Assembly: GCA_963784425.1 (NCBI GenBank)
Contig: CAWARM010000014.1
Span: 62,001-126,000, forward strand
DNA length: 64,000 nucleotides
DNA from: SHZL01 sp963784425
Lineage (GTDB): Bacteria > Pseudomonadota > Gammaproteobacteria > Xanthomonadales > SZUA-36
Direction of reading: 5' to 3'
Position numbers and translations under genes: made by a program. Below are positions 26,122 through 34,866 of this stretch, in pieces (within the stretch, counting starts at the first letter, position 1; each line of letters begins with the position of its first letter). Under the pieces are notes generated by a model, which did not search any database, had not been told where the DNA came from, and saw only the letters and a list, made by a program, of their open reading frames with translations.

Positions 26122-27147
26122 ATGAGATGTCCAGCACTGTCCGAACTCCCACCTCCGCCTGCGGGTAAAACTGGCTGGCCCTGGACCGTGGATTCAAACT
26201 CCCCCAGCGGTACTTTTGCCTCGCCCAGGATCACGATCGTCACTCCCTCGCATAACCAGGCGCTTTATCTGGAAGAGACTATCCGGTCGGTATTGCTGCA
26301 AGGGTATCCGGATCTCGAATACATCATCATCGATGGCGGCAGCACGGACGGCAGCGTCGAAATCATCCACAAGTATGAAAAATACCTCGCCTGCTGGGTG
26401 AGCGAGCAGGACAGCGGGCAGAGCCACGCAATCAACAAGGGATTTGCGCGGGCCAGCGGTCGTATTCACGCGTATATCAATAGCGACGATTTCTATGAGC
26501 CAGGGGCATTACAGGCCATTGCGCAGGCCGCCGCCGCCGGTCATCCCTGGTTGGTCGGCCAGGTCCATTATGTGCGCGATGATGAACGAGTTGGGTTCGT
26601 ACCCCAGCTGCCGGGGCAGCGCTTTGCCGATTGGTTCGTGACCTGTCCCGTTGCGCAGCCCGGTTGCTTCTGGACTGCGGAATTGCACCGGGAGATGGGC
26701 CAGTTCAGGGAAGACCTGCATTACTTCTTCGATTACGAATTTTGGCTGCGCCTTCGCTTCTTGCGGAAGATCAAACCCACACGCCTGAAGCAGGCGATGG
26801 CAATCTACCGGCTACATCCCGAATCTAAAACCACCATGGGAAGTTCTGCCTTTTCACTGGAAATAAAGGCCATCAGGGCGCCCTACCTGGGGCTCCTGAA
26901 TCGCCGCGAACGGGCGTGGCTATGGGCGGTTCGGCGACATCGAAAGGCAAGGTCGCACGGTTTCCAGGTCATTCCGCTCATACGGGAGGGCCGCTATTGG
27001 GCAGCGGCAGGACAACTAAAAAGTGCATTCCTCACATGGCCCCTGGTGCTTTTTGACCGGAGCATCGTTCTCGTCATCAGGCAGTTGGCCGGGACACTCC
27101 CCGGTCCGCCCGCCGGGCCCGACTTGTCCCGGGAGTGGGAGGACTAA
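26122..27147 (+). CDS. GT2 family glycosyltransferase (WcaA-like)
   Basis: The 341-residue enzyme has a short N-terminal tail, then ITIVTPSHNQALYLEETIRS (from about residue 33), IIIDGGSTDGS, HAINKGFARASG and YINSDDFYEPGA, and finally FFDYEFWLRLRF as the acceptor-side motif. The sequence is very close in pattern to domain two of the 1084-residue fusion protein, pointing to duplication within the locus. I start at the ATG at 26122; an upstream frame from 25993 is inside the preceding gene. The last 70 residues are basic and partly hydrophobic, suggesting membrane contact. It converges with the next GT2 gene with eight bases between. Confidence 0.88.
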   Translation: MRCPALSELPPPPAGKTGWPWTVDSNSPSGTFASPRITIVTPSHNQALYLEETIRSVLLQGYPDLEYIIIDGGSTDGSVEIIHKYEKYLACWVSEQDSGQSHAINKGFARASGRIHAYINSDDFYEPGALQAIAQAAAAGHPWLVGQVHYVRDDERVGFVPQLPGQRFADWFVTCPVAQPGCFWTAELHREMGQFREDLHYFFDYEFWLRLRFLRKIKPTRLKQAMAIYRLHPESKTTMGSSAFSLEIKAIRAPYLGLLNRRERAWLWAVRRHRKARSHGFQVIPLIREGRYWAAAGQLKSAFLTWPLVLFDRSIVLVIRQLAGTLPGPPAGPDLSREWED

Positions 27148-27155
27148 AGACACGC

Positions 27156-28082
27156 TTATCCAACCCGGGTTGGCGGGTTGTCGGCGGCTGCGGTTGCATG
27201 TCTTTGGGATCGCCTTGCCTTGATTCTTTCCCAGGCAAACCCCGCAGCATTGGCGATCTGGGAGAGTATTAACAACAGGGTCAGCATCAACGGGTGCTTC
27301 AACCTGCTCTTCCAGGCATGATTCATCAGCTTCAGGTAGAAGCGTGGCGGCTCGAGATTGGGTCCCGGCAGACCCCGGGCATGCTTGCATTCCCAGTAAC
27401 GCCAGGCCCCGTTCCCATAAATGAAATGCTGCTTCCAGAAAGAGCGGAAGTTCATCGCATGCCTGTGCCGCACCTGCGCTTCGCGCACAAAACTCATCTT
27501 GTAGCCCAGGTGCTGCCAGCGGTCGCATAACTCCCGGTCTTCACCGCTGGCCGTGGGGAAGTTCGTATCGAATCCCCCAACCGATTCAAACATGCTGCGG
27601 GAAAGGGCCATATTGTTGGAGGTGAAGAAGCGCGCCTGTTCCGGGTCTGTGTTGAAATAGCCGTAGAGAAAGTCGATCAGCAACTGGCTGGCGGTGGAAT
27701 AGATATTGCTGTCGAGCGCATTCGTGGTGTAACCGCCGTACATTCTCGCGGGGTCCTGCTGCAAACGAAGCGTCAGTGCTGTAAGCCAGTCCTCGGTCGG
27801 AGAGCAATCGTCATCCGTAAAAGCGATGAATTGACCCACCGCACTTGCTGCGCCTTTATTGCGTGCCCCCGCAGGCCCGGTGTTTTCCTGCGTTACCAGG
27901 CGGATGTTGATGCTTGCCCGCAGCGGCTCGATAATCGCACCCAGGTCGACATTCCCACCGTCATCGACCACGACTACTTCGAACTGCTCTTTCGGATACC
28001 GCAGTCGGGCGAGTGATTCCAGGCAAACCGCCAGCGAAGCCGGTCGGTTAAAGCTTGGGACGACGACGGAAATTATCGCCAA
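27156..28082 (-). CDS. GT2 family glycosyltransferase with C-terminal hydrophobic tail
   Basis: The 308-residue enzyme shows ISVVVPSFNRPASLAVCL, VVVDDGG, NTGPAGARNKGA and FTDDDCSPTEDWL (metal site), then SNNMALSR, GEDRELCDRW and a C-terminal helix LMLTLLLILSQIANAAGFAW. The same order and the same unusual motifs (TDDDC, SNN.A, EDRELC.RW) occur in the gene at 57495, so these two belong to one subfamily distinct from the WcaA-like ones here. The gene is the last transferase of the first glycan region. The 134 bases upstream before the DUF1993 gene show no clear feature. Confidence 0.88.
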   Translation of the reverse strand: MAIISVVVPSFNRPASLAVCLESLARLRYPKEQFEVVVVDDGGNVDLGAIIEPLRASINIRLVTQENTGPAGARNKGAASAVGQFIAFTDDDCSPTEDWLTALTLRLQQDPARMYGGYTTNALDSNIYSTASQLLIDFLYGYFNTDPEQARFFTSNNMALSRSMFESVGGFDTNFPTASGEDRELCDRWQHLGYKMSFVREAQVRHRHAMNFRSFWKQHFIYGNGAWRYWECKHARGLPGPNLEPPRFYLKLMNHAWKSRLKHPLMLTLLLILSQIANAAGFAWERIKARRSQRHATAAADNPPTRVG

Positions 28083-28216
28083 TTCGACGAACTCCCTGGC
28101 CAGACTAAGACTCGCACTATGCCCCCCTTTTTGGCTAACCCATGTTGCAGTTTAGCCTGCCCGCCGGATTTTGACACATTCCCGTTCAAGCTTTTCGGCT
28201 TATCATGACTTTGTGC

Positions 28217-28726
28217 TTAGTAACTCCCCATGTAGTCTTTCTTGCCGATTTCGACGCCGTTGTGCCGTAGCAGGTTATAGGCGGTGGTGACGTGGAAGAA
28301 AAATTGTGGCAGGCCATAGGCCAATAAATACGCCCGGCCACTGAGCTTCTTTTCTTTAGGAGTTCCGGGGCGCAAGACAATTTCCAGCGATTCGCTGCCG
28401 GCAAACTGCGCTTCGGTCATGCCGTCGAGCACAGCCACGGTCCGGACAATGCGCGCCTTAAGTTCGGCAACGGTTTGCTCGCTGTCGTCATAGACGGGCA
28501 CTTCGGCTTTCGCCAAACGGGCAGTGACACTGTTGGCGAAATCACAGGCGATCTGCACCTGGCGCACCAACGGAAACATGTCGAGCGCAAGACGAGTCTG
28601 CAACAATACGCCGGGGTCTACCTTTTTGGCCGCGATATGCGCTTCCGCTTTGCCCAACACATCGCTAAGGGCTAACAACATTTGTCGGAAAACAGGAACA
28701 CTGGCTTGGTACAGGGAGATGGACAT
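28217..28726 (-). CDS. DUF1993 family protein
   Basis: The 169-residue soluble protein begins MSISLYQASVPVFRQMLLAL and ends FFFHVTTAYNLLRHNGVEIG followed by KKDYMGSY, both typical of DUF1993. The family is an all-helical, DinB-like four-helix bundle; no activity is established. The start at 28726 follows AAAAGGAAACCC; the longer reading to 28960 is low complexity. It is divergent from the FAD oxidoreductase gene across 96 bases. Its link to the flanking genes is unclear. Confidence 0.85.
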   Translation of the reverse strand: MSISLYQASVPVFRQMLLALSDVLGKAEAHIAAKKVDPGVLLQTRLALDMFPLVRQVQIACDFANSVTARLAKAEVPVYDDSEQTVAELKARIVRTVAVLDGMTEAQFAGSESLEIVLRPGTPKEKKLSGRAYLLAYGLPQFFFHVTTAYNLLRHNGVEIGKKDYMGSY

Positions 28727-28822
28727 GGGTTTCCTTTTGGTTGGTGGCCTGCAAAGCTTGCAGCTACCGGGCAGAATATCCGCTAGCACGGTGTCGCAGC
28801 AACCGCTATGTGATGAACTACA

Positions 28823-30760
28823 ATGAACTCTATGAGTGAACGTAAAGACCTTGGTCTCGAAGTGTCCATCAAGCGCCGTGACTTCGTCGGGGGAGTCGCG
28901 GCAGGGCTGGGATTGTTGAGCGCTGGGCGGGCCAATGCTGGCGAAAGTGCAGCTGGCCAAAGCCCAGCGGACGAAAGTGCAGCTGGCATTTCTCCCTCAA
29001 CTGGTGCCGCTGTGGCAGATGCTGCGCATTATCCACCACTGCGCAGCGGTCTGCGCGGCCAGTATCCGGGCTCGTTCGAAGCAGCCCATCAGGTGCGTGA
29101 TAACGCTTTCGCGGGAAATTTGGCAGCCGCGGATACCGGCGAGCACTACGACCTCGTCGTGGTCGGCGCCGGCATCTCGGGTCTGTCCGCCGCGCATTTC
29201 TTCCGCAAGGCCTTGGGAACAGACCGCACAGTTCTGATTCTCGACAATCACGATGACTTCGGTGGCCACGCCAAGCGCAACGAATTCCGCGTCGACGGGC
29301 GGACTTATCTATCGTTCGGCGGCACCATGAGCATCGAAACGCCCTTCCCGTACAGCTTCACCGCCAACGCGCTGCTGGCCGACCTGGGCGTGGACCCAAA
29401 GAGCTTTGCACGGTACGAGCGTCCGGAGTTGTTCAAGGACCTCGGCGTCGGCGTCTTCTTCAACAAAGAGGATTTCGGGGCCGATCGTCTGGTGGCGGGT
29501 TACGAACAGAAGCCTTGGGACGAGTTCTTCGCGCAGGCGCCACTCAGCGCGGAGGTTCGCGACGACCTCATCCGCATCCATGCCCAGCACATCGACTATC
29601 TGCCGGATCTCAACCCTGCGGAAAAGGCGTTAAGGCTCAAGCAAATTAGCTACGCAACTTTTCTCACGGAACATGCGGGGCTGCGCGAGAACAGCCTGGC
29701 GTACTTTCGTGGCCAGGGTTTTCGTAACAACATGCGCGTGGATACCTGCCCCGCGTTTGTCGCCTGGCGACTGGGAGGGGCGGGATTTTCCGGCATGATC
29801 ATCAGCGCCGAGCCGCTGGTACACGCCGACTATTTCCATTTCCCTGATGGCAATGCCAGCATTGCGCGACTGCTGGTGAATCGCCTGGTCCCGCAATGTT
29901 TCGACGCCGTACACGATCAGGTATCCATCGTGCTCGCGCGACTGAATTACGATGCGCTGGATCTGCCGGAATCGCCGGTGCGCATTCGCCTGAATGCCAC
30001 CGCGGTGCGAGTGGAACACATTGGCGTTCCGGACCGTGCCAGCGAGCGCGCCGTGCGCGTGGTATACGTTGAAAAAGGTCAGCTGCGGCAGGTGACTGCA
30101 GCGAACGTAGTGCTGGCCTGCTTCAACAATATAGTGCCCTTCCTCGTGCCGACGCTGCCCGAAGCGCAACGCCAGGCGCTGCACTACGCCTCGAAAGTGC
30201 CCATGATGTACAGCAGCGTGCTGGTGCGAAACTGGCAGCCGTGGAAGGAACTTGGCGTGCGCGAGATCCAGGCGCCCAATGGCTTTTACAGTTACGTTCA
30301 GCTCGACACCGCCCTGCGAATCGGCGGCTACGAGAGCGTGGGGACACCGGATGAGCCGGTCATCGTGCAGATGATCAAGAACTGGAACAAGCCGGGACTG
30401 CCGAGGAAAGAGCAGAATCGTGTCGGCCGCGCCGATATGCTGGCGACATCCTTCGAGACCCTGGAACTCGAGACCCGCAGTCAATTGAACCGCATGCTCG
30501 GCGCCGGTGGGTTCGACGCCAGGCGCGACATTCTCGCGCTCACCATCAATCGCTGGCCACACGGTTATGCCTATACCTACGATACGCTCGGTGACCCGGA
30601 CATGCCCGATGCCGAGCGGCCGCACGTGCTGGGGCGGCAGCCATTCGGGCGAATCACCATTGCCAATGCCGACTCGGGCGCCGCTGCCTTTACCAACGTG
30701 GCGATTGATCAGGCCGAGCGGGCAGTGCAGGAATGTCTGGCGAGCCGCGGGATGATTTAG
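28823..30760 (+). CDS. Tat-exported FAD-dependent oxidoreductase (spermidine dehydrogenase-like)
   Basis: The 645-residue protein has a twin-arginine signal (KRRDFVGGVAAGLGLLSAGRANA, residues 18-40), then a short imperfect repeat (ESAAG..SPADESAAG..SP). The mature domain binds FAD through YDLVVVGAGISGLSAAHFF (about 110-127) and a second contact LILDNHDDFGGHAKRNEF. The GGHAKRNEF motif and the C-terminal NRWPHGYAYTYD and FGRITIANADSGAAAFTNVA blocks are as in periplasmic spermidine dehydrogenase-like amine oxidoreductases. A polyamine or other amine could be the substrate; this rests on family likeness only. A second start at 28832 is equally possible. Confidence 0.8.
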   Translation: MNSMSERKDLGLEVSIKRRDFVGGVAAGLGLLSAGRANAGESAAGQSPADESAAGISPSTGAAVADAAHYPPLRSGLRGQYPGSFEAAHQVRDNAFAGNLAAADTGEHYDLVVVGAGISGLSAAHFFRKALGTDRTVLILDNHDDFGGHAKRNEFRVDGRTYLSFGGTMSIETPFPYSFTANALLADLGVDPKSFARYERPELFKDLGVGVFFNKEDFGADRLVAGYEQKPWDEFFAQAPLSAEVRDDLIRIHAQHIDYLPDLNPAEKALRLKQISYATFLTEHAGLRENSLAYFRGQGFRNNMRVDTCPAFVAWRLGGAGFSGMIISAEPLVHADYFHFPDGNASIARLLVNRLVPQCFDAVHDQVSIVLARLNYDALDLPESPVRIRLNATAVRVEHIGVPDRASERAVRVVYVEKGQLRQVTAANVVLACFNNIVPFLVPTLPEAQRQALHYASKVPMMYSSVLVRNWQPWKELGVREIQAPNGFYSYVQLDTALRIGGYESVGTPDEPVIVQMIKNWNKPGLPRKEQNRVGRADMLATSFETLELETRSQLNRMLGAGGFDARRDILALTINRWPHGYAYTYDTLGDPDMPDAERPHVLGRQPFGRITIANADSGAAAFTNVAIDQAERAVQECLASRGMI

Positions 30761-30774
30761 AGGTGGTTCTATCG

Positions 30775-30855
30775 AAAAAGGGGTCAGAGCCCTTTTGCAA
30801 CACGGTCAGTTCTGAATCTGAAACGGTAGCTGCTGACCCCTTTCTGACCCCTTTT
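30775..30855. repeat. 'GGGGTCAGAGCCC' inverted repeat pair
   Basis: An AAAAAGGGGTCAGAGCCCTT unit at 30775-30796 is followed by two reverse-oriented units ending CTGACCCCTTTT (30833-30855). The region could fold as a hairpin. The same unit recurs at 34519, 34867 and inside the gene at 47490-47566. It lies 15-95 bases after the oxidoreductase stop and before the YkvI gene and might terminate transcription, though no clean U-run design is seen. The type fits REP/REPIN sequences mobilised by RAYT transposases (inference). Confidence 0.7.
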
Positions 30856-30907
30856 CCGGTGGATTCCCGTATCATCCATGCATGCAGAATAAATCAAAAA
30901 GACGGTC

Positions 30908-31993
30908 ATGAACGAAAAAGCATGCTGGAAAGACATCTTTGCCTTTGGCGGGGCCATCATGGCCTTCGTCATCGGGGCGGGCTTTGCCACCGGCCAGGAA
31001 GTCATGCAGTTCTTCACGCATTTGGGGCTGTGGCGCAGCCTGGGCGCAGGCGCCGTGGCCATGGTGGTCTTTGCCTGGTTCGGCGCCACCATCCTGGAAG
31101 ACGGGCGACGCCTTCAGCTTGAAGACGCCAACATGATTTTTGCGCATTACTGCGGCAAGTGGATCGGCCTGTTCTTTGAATGGTTTGTGCCGGCCCTGAT
31201 GTTCCTGGTGGTATCCATCATGCTTTCCGGTGCGGGCGCCACGGTAAGCGAATACTATGGCGCTGATCCCAATATCGGCCGCATTGGCATGGCCATCGCA
31301 GCGCTGCTCACGGTCCTGTTGGGCTTGAAGAAACTGGTGCACATCATCGGCGCCATCGGGCCGGTCATCATTGCCTTCACCATATGCATGGGCCTGACCA
31401 GCATCGCGCAGAATCCCGGCGGCCTGGCAACGGCTGACGAGGTGCTCAAAACAATTGAAGTTCCCGGTGCGGCTGCCAACTGGGTGTTTTCCGGAATCCT
31501 CTACGGTGCATTTTCCCTGGTTGGGCTGATGCCGTTCATCGCCGGCATGGGCAAACAGGCCAGGAGCAGCACCGACACGCTGTGGGGCGGGATATTCGGT
31601 GGCGTGACCTTCCTCCTCGGTGGCATGATCCTGAGCACCGGGCTGTTGGCCAACATTGGCGAGGTCTATGACAAGCAGGTTCCGTCACTGGTGATTGCCG
31701 CGAGCATCCTGCCGCTCGTTGCCTCGATTTTTGCCGTCATGTTGCTTGCAGCCATGTACACCACCGCGGTGCCGATGCTGTGGACCGCCTGCAACCGCAT
31801 CACGTCCGATGAGAACAGCAAAAAGTATAAAATCGGCGCGCTCATACTGATCATCATCTCCTGCTTTGGCGGCCAGCTTCAGTTTGGCAAGATGGTAGGT
31901 ACCGTCTACCCGGCGACTGGCTACATGGGCCTGTTGCTGATTGCCGGCATGATCTACACGAAATACCTGCGCAAGAGTCGGGAAGACATCTAG
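30908..31993 (+). CDS. YkvI family membrane transporter
   Basis: The 361-residue inner-membrane protein has about ten predicted helices and begins with FAFGGAIMAFVIGAGFATGQEVMQFFTHLG. The GAGFATGQE motif in the first helix is the signature of the YkvI family, distant relatives of APC-superfamily amino acid permeases. A second feature is LVGLMPFIAGMGKQARSS mid-protein. The transported compound is unknown. The start ATG at 30908 follows a 147-base stretch holding an inverted repeat. It is followed by two small channel-like genes on the same strand with short gaps, so one transcript is likely. Confidence 0.85.
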   Translation: MNEKACWKDIFAFGGAIMAFVIGAGFATGQEVMQFFTHLGLWRSLGAGAVAMVVFAWFGATILEDGRRLQLEDANMIFAHYCGKWIGLFFEWFVPALMFLVVSIMLSGAGATVSEYYGADPNIGRIGMAIAALLTVLLGLKKLVHIIGAIGPVIIAFTICMGLTSIAQNPGGLATADEVLKTIEVPGAAANWVFSGILYGAFSLVGLMPFIAGMGKQARSSTDTLWGGIFGGVTFLLGGMILSTGLLANIGEVYDKQVPSLVIAASILPLVASIFAVMLLAAMYTTAVPMLWTACNRITSDENSKKYKIGALILIIISCFGGQLQFGKMVGTVYPATGYMGLLLIAGMIYTKYLRKSREDI

Positions 31994-32006
31994 CCTGGAG
32001 GTTGCA

Positions 32007-32354
32007 ATGTTTGAAAATAGGCAAGAACCGCTGCTACCCACACATGTTTTCGCCAGGCGCCTGGTCAATTTCCTATTGTTCTCCTTGTTGGTGATGTCGG
32101 TGGCACTGTGTTTGGGCGTGCTGGGCTATCATTACTTCGCCAAACTGGACTGGATTGACGCTTTGCTCAATGCATCCATGATATTAGGTGGCATGGGACC
32201 GGTTGATCCGCTGCCTGATGATGCAGCCAAGCTATTTGCGTCCCTGTATGCATTGTTCAGCGGTGTGGTATTTATCAGCACAGCAGGAATAATATTGGCG
32301 CCATTGTTTCATCGTGTCCTGCACAGATTTCACATCGAAGATGAAGCCAAGTGA
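32007..32354 (+). CDS. small two-helix membrane protein, ion-channel-like with altered filter
   Basis: The 115-residue protein has two predicted helices (about 18-42 and 74-97) around a re-entrant-like segment, WIDALLNASMILGGMGPVDP. The spacing copies two-helix potassium channels, where this position reads T-V-G-Y-G-D, but here the filter is LGGMGPVD (60-67). It is thus either a channel with different selectivity or a structural relative. A ribosome site (CTGGAGG) lies eight bases before the ATG. The next gene, 44 bases on, carries an intact TIGYG filter, so the two may work together. Confidence 0.6.
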   Translation: MFENRQEPLLPTHVFARRLVNFLLFSLLVMSVALCLGVLGYHYFAKLDWIDALLNASMILGGMGPVDPLPDDAAKLFASLYALFSGVVFISTAGIILAPLFHRVLHRFHIEDEAK

Positions 32355-32397
32355 GCATTAAGCGCATTGCTGCACATGTAAACGCCGGGATCAGAAC

Positions 32398-32979
32398 GTG
32401 ACAGATACCTCACCATCCCAAATCGAAAAGGGTGTCGAACTGATTCGCGAGGTGCCCGAGGACATCCTCGCCATGCCGCTGCTGCACAGGTTTGCCGATG
32501 CCATCCCGGTCGCCGATATTCTCTTCGGTGGTTTGATTCTGATCCTCGTTGTGCTGATCCACGCGCTGGGCGTGCGAACCGTAGGCAACCACATCTCGCG
32601 CCGCATAACGGCAGTGATGCGGCACCCATCCGCCTGGCACAGCGACCTGCTGATGGCCAGCCTGGTTTTCCAGTTGCTTGCAGTGCATCTGTTCGAGGTC
32701 TTCGTCTGGGCAGCAGCCCTGGTGGAGAGCGGCCTGGTCAGCGACTGGCGTGCCGCCGGCTTTTTCGCCGGCAATACCTACACCACCATCGGTTACGGTC
32801 AATTCATCCTGCCGCTGCGATACCAGATGGTTGCGCCTATCATGGCCATTTCGGGGCTGTTCACCTTCGGCTGGTCCGGCAGCGTGCTGGTCGATTACGT
32901 GCGGCGCATCCAGCAGATCCGCGATAAGACTTATGCCTTAAAACATCCCGAGACGGCAAAACATCCGGATACTGATTGA
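32398..32979 (+). CDS. ion channel (potassium channel-like) membrane protein
   Basis: The 193-residue protein has about four predicted helices. Residues 125-140, GNTYTTIGYGQFILPL, contain a canonical potassium-channel filter TIGYG between helices three and four. A cytoplasmic N-terminus of about 40 residues precedes the first helix, and the C-terminus is short and charged. It starts at a GTG (32398). There is no clear regulatory RCK domain. It overlaps the annotated upstream frame of the M20 gene only at its stop; the real M20 start lies at 33003. Confidence 0.75.
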   Translation: MTDTSPSQIEKGVELIREVPEDILAMPLLHRFADAIPVADILFGGLILILVVLIHALGVRTVGNHISRRITAVMRHPSAWHSDLLMASLVFQLLAVHLFEVFVWAAALVESGLVSDWRAAGFFAGNTYTTIGYGQFILPLRYQMVAPIMAISGLFTFGWSGSVLVDYVRRIQQIRDKTYALKHPETAKHPDTD

Positions 32980-33002
32980 ACTCAAAGATACAAGGAAAAC
33001 TC

Positions 33003-34499
33003 ATGAAACGATCATCACTGCACCTTATTTCTTTTCTGTTCGTGGCAGGTCTCCTGTGGAACCAGGCCACCCCCGCGGATCAAGCGGACATTGCCGCTAT
33101 CGAGGCGCAAGTCGCGCAGCAACACGATGAGGGCGTGCGGCGCTTGCAGGAGTGGATCAGGCTGCCATCGATTGCGGCGGAAAATCTCAACTTCCCGCAG
33201 GGCGCGGAACACATGGCCAAATTGCTGAAGGAGGCCGGTTTCCAGCAGGCCACCGTGGTTGAAACGGACGGCAAACCGGGCGTGTTCGCCACGCTGGATG
33301 CGGGTGCGCCGAAAACCGTGGGCCTGTATTTCATGTACGACGTGAAGCAGTTCGATCCTGCGGAGTGGTCCTCACCGCCACTCGAAGCCGCAATCGTGGA
33401 CAAACCCGGGCTCGGCAAGTCCGTAGTGGGGCGCGGTGCGGTGAATCAAAAAGGACCGGAAGCGGCTTTCATCGCGGCACTGCATGCCTTCCTTGGGGCA
33501 GGCAAGAAACTGCCAGTGAACCTCGTGCTGGTTGCGGAGGGCGAGGAAGAAATCGGCTCGCCGCACATTGGCCAGATCGTGCACCGCCCGGAAGTGCAGG
33601 CGGCACTGGCCAAAACCGTAGGCGTGTTCATGCCTTCAGCTTCCCAGGATCTCGATGGAGTGGTCACGGTGAACCTGGGGGCGAAAGGCGTCATTGAAGT
33701 TGAGTTGACCTCCAGTGGCGAGAAATGGGGGCGCGGCCCCGGCAAGGACATCCACTCGTCGCTTAAGGCCATGGTCGACAGCCCGGCCTGGCATTTGATT
33801 CACGCGCTCAACAGCCTGGTGTCAGCCGATGGCAATACCATCACCATCGACAACTATCCGCAGCCCCGGCCACTGAGCGCCGAAGAGAAAGCCATGATTG
33901 CCAAAGCGGCAGAAGTCCGCAGTGAAGAGCAGATGAAGAAACAGCTCAGTACCCAGCACTGGATCGATGACTTGCCATTTGCACAGGCGCTTGAACGGCT
34001 GGAATCACAACCAACGGCCAACATCGAAGGACTGGTGGGTGGCTATACCGGGGTTGGTGGCAAAACCATCCTGCCGCACCAGGCGGTGGCCAAGATGGAC
34101 TTTCGCCTCGTGCCGGACATGAAAGCTGATGCTGCGCTCGCCGCCCTGAAAGCCCATCTCGCCGCCCACGGGTTTGGCGACATCGACGTCAACATGACCG
34201 GCGGCTATGATCCAACCAGCACGCCGGCCAGCTCTTCGCTCATCCAGGCGCAGATCGCGGTGCTCAAGCAGGCGGGAATTGATCCTGTGTTGTGGCCACG
34301 CAGCGCCGGCTCCTATCCTGGTTTTGTGTTTACCGGTGAGCCGCTGAATCTCGCTTCAGGGCACTTTGGTTTGGGCCATGGCAGCGGGGCGCATGCTCCG
34401 GATGAGTACTTCGTGATCGAGTCCACCAATCCGGCCATACAGGGCTGGGATGGCGCGGTCATGTCGTACGTTAAGTACCTTTACGAGCTGGCCAGGTAG
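33003..34499 (+). CDS. M20 family metallopeptidase-like protein, exported, with altered metal ligands
   Basis: The 498-residue protein has a signal peptide (about residues 1-25) and an M20/dimerisation-domain layout. The usual HxD metal site is MYD (111-113, GLYFMYDVKQ), and the bridging aspartate in the GRGAxDxKG motif is asparagine (N148, GRGAVNQKGP). The catalytic glutamate region EGEEEIGS (179-186) and the C-terminal histidine (H464, GSGAHAPDEY) are kept. Two of the expected zinc contacts are therefore changed, so it may bind one metal, use another mechanism or be inactive. It starts with AAGGAAAACTC before the ATG. It is likely periplasmic. Confidence 0.8.
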   Translation: MKRSSLHLISFLFVAGLLWNQATPADQADIAAIEAQVAQQHDEGVRRLQEWIRLPSIAAENLNFPQGAEHMAKLLKEAGFQQATVVETDGKPGVFATLDAGAPKTVGLYFMYDVKQFDPAEWSSPPLEAAIVDKPGLGKSVVGRGAVNQKGPEAAFIAALHAFLGAGKKLPVNLVLVAEGEEEIGSPHIGQIVHRPEVQAALAKTVGVFMPSASQDLDGVVTVNLGAKGVIEVELTSSGEKWGRGPGKDIHSSLKAMVDSPAWHLIHALNSLVSADGNTITIDNYPQPRPLSAEEKAMIAKAAEVRSEEQMKKQLSTQHWIDDLPFAQALERLESQPTANIEGLVGGYTGVGGKTILPHQAVAKMDFRLVPDMKADAALAALKAHLAAHGFGDIDVNMTGGYDPTSTPASSSLIQAQIAVLKQAGIDPVLWPRSAGSYPGFVFTGEPLNLASGHFGLGHGSGAHAPDEYFVIESTNPAIQGWDGAVMSYVKYLYELAR

Positions 34500-34518
34500 G
34501 GAAAGGGAAAAGGGCGGG

Positions 34519-34541
34519 AAAAGGGGTCAGAGCCCTTTTTT
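34519..34541. repeat. 'AAAAGGGGTCAGAGCCC' repeat unit next to RAYT remnant
   Basis: One unit of the AAAAGGGGTCAGAGCCCTTT family lies 20 bases after the M20 peptidase stop. The stop codon of the RAYT fragment read from the other strand lies inside this unit. The 495-base stretch from 34500 to 34994 holds this unit, the transposase fragment, a reverse half-unit near 34753-34765 and another unit at 34867; otherwise I see nothing in it. Confidence 0.7.
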
Positions 34542-34718
34542 GGGTCTGCCGCGCTGACCGTCACCCAGTCGCCTGGCAAGCGCTGCTTCCACCTTTGCCT
34601 GGAAGTCTTGCGATCCGGTGGGAAGCCCCTTGCATGTGCCGCGGCGAAATTTCTCCACCTGCTCGTTCGTCATTCCTTCGGCAACCAGCCCGGACGAATA
34701 TGAGTGTGCTGTTGGCTC
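34527..34718 (-). pseudogene. REP-associated tyrosine transposase (RAYT) C-terminal fragment
   Basis: Read from the minus strand, this stretch gives about 63 codons with no start and an in-frame stop directly upstream. The peptide runs SYSSGLVAEGMTNEQVEKFR, then RGTCKGLPTGSQDFQAKVEA and ALARRLGDGQRGRPKKGL, then stop. The G..LG...F...IE..L.RR....RGRPKKG pattern is that of the C-terminus of many RAYT (Y1_Tnp) transposases. The catalytic HUH and tyrosine parts are absent. Its stop codon falls in the GGGGTCAGAG repeat, the arrangement expected if this transposase family once moved those repeats. The family assignment is from memory of the pattern, not a search. Confidence 0.6.
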
Positions 34719-34866
34719 TTAACCAGTGTCCGAAAACACTGAACCACTACACTGACCCCTTTACCCACTGTTGGCAGGACCGGACGATCCTTTCAGGACT
34801 GCTAATTTGGACATAGGTTTGTCCGTTCAAGCCAAGCAAGCAGAATTGCTGATCGGCAAAATGGGG

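Noticed and set aside
29630..30625. Minus-strand open frame of 331 codons opposite the FAD oxidoreductase
   Set aside because: Shadow of a well-supported flavoprotein; no ribosome site, no motifs.
32330..32802. Overlapping minus-strand frames over the potassium-channel-like gene
   Set aside because: The plus strand carries the TIGYG filter and helices; the minus frames have no motif.
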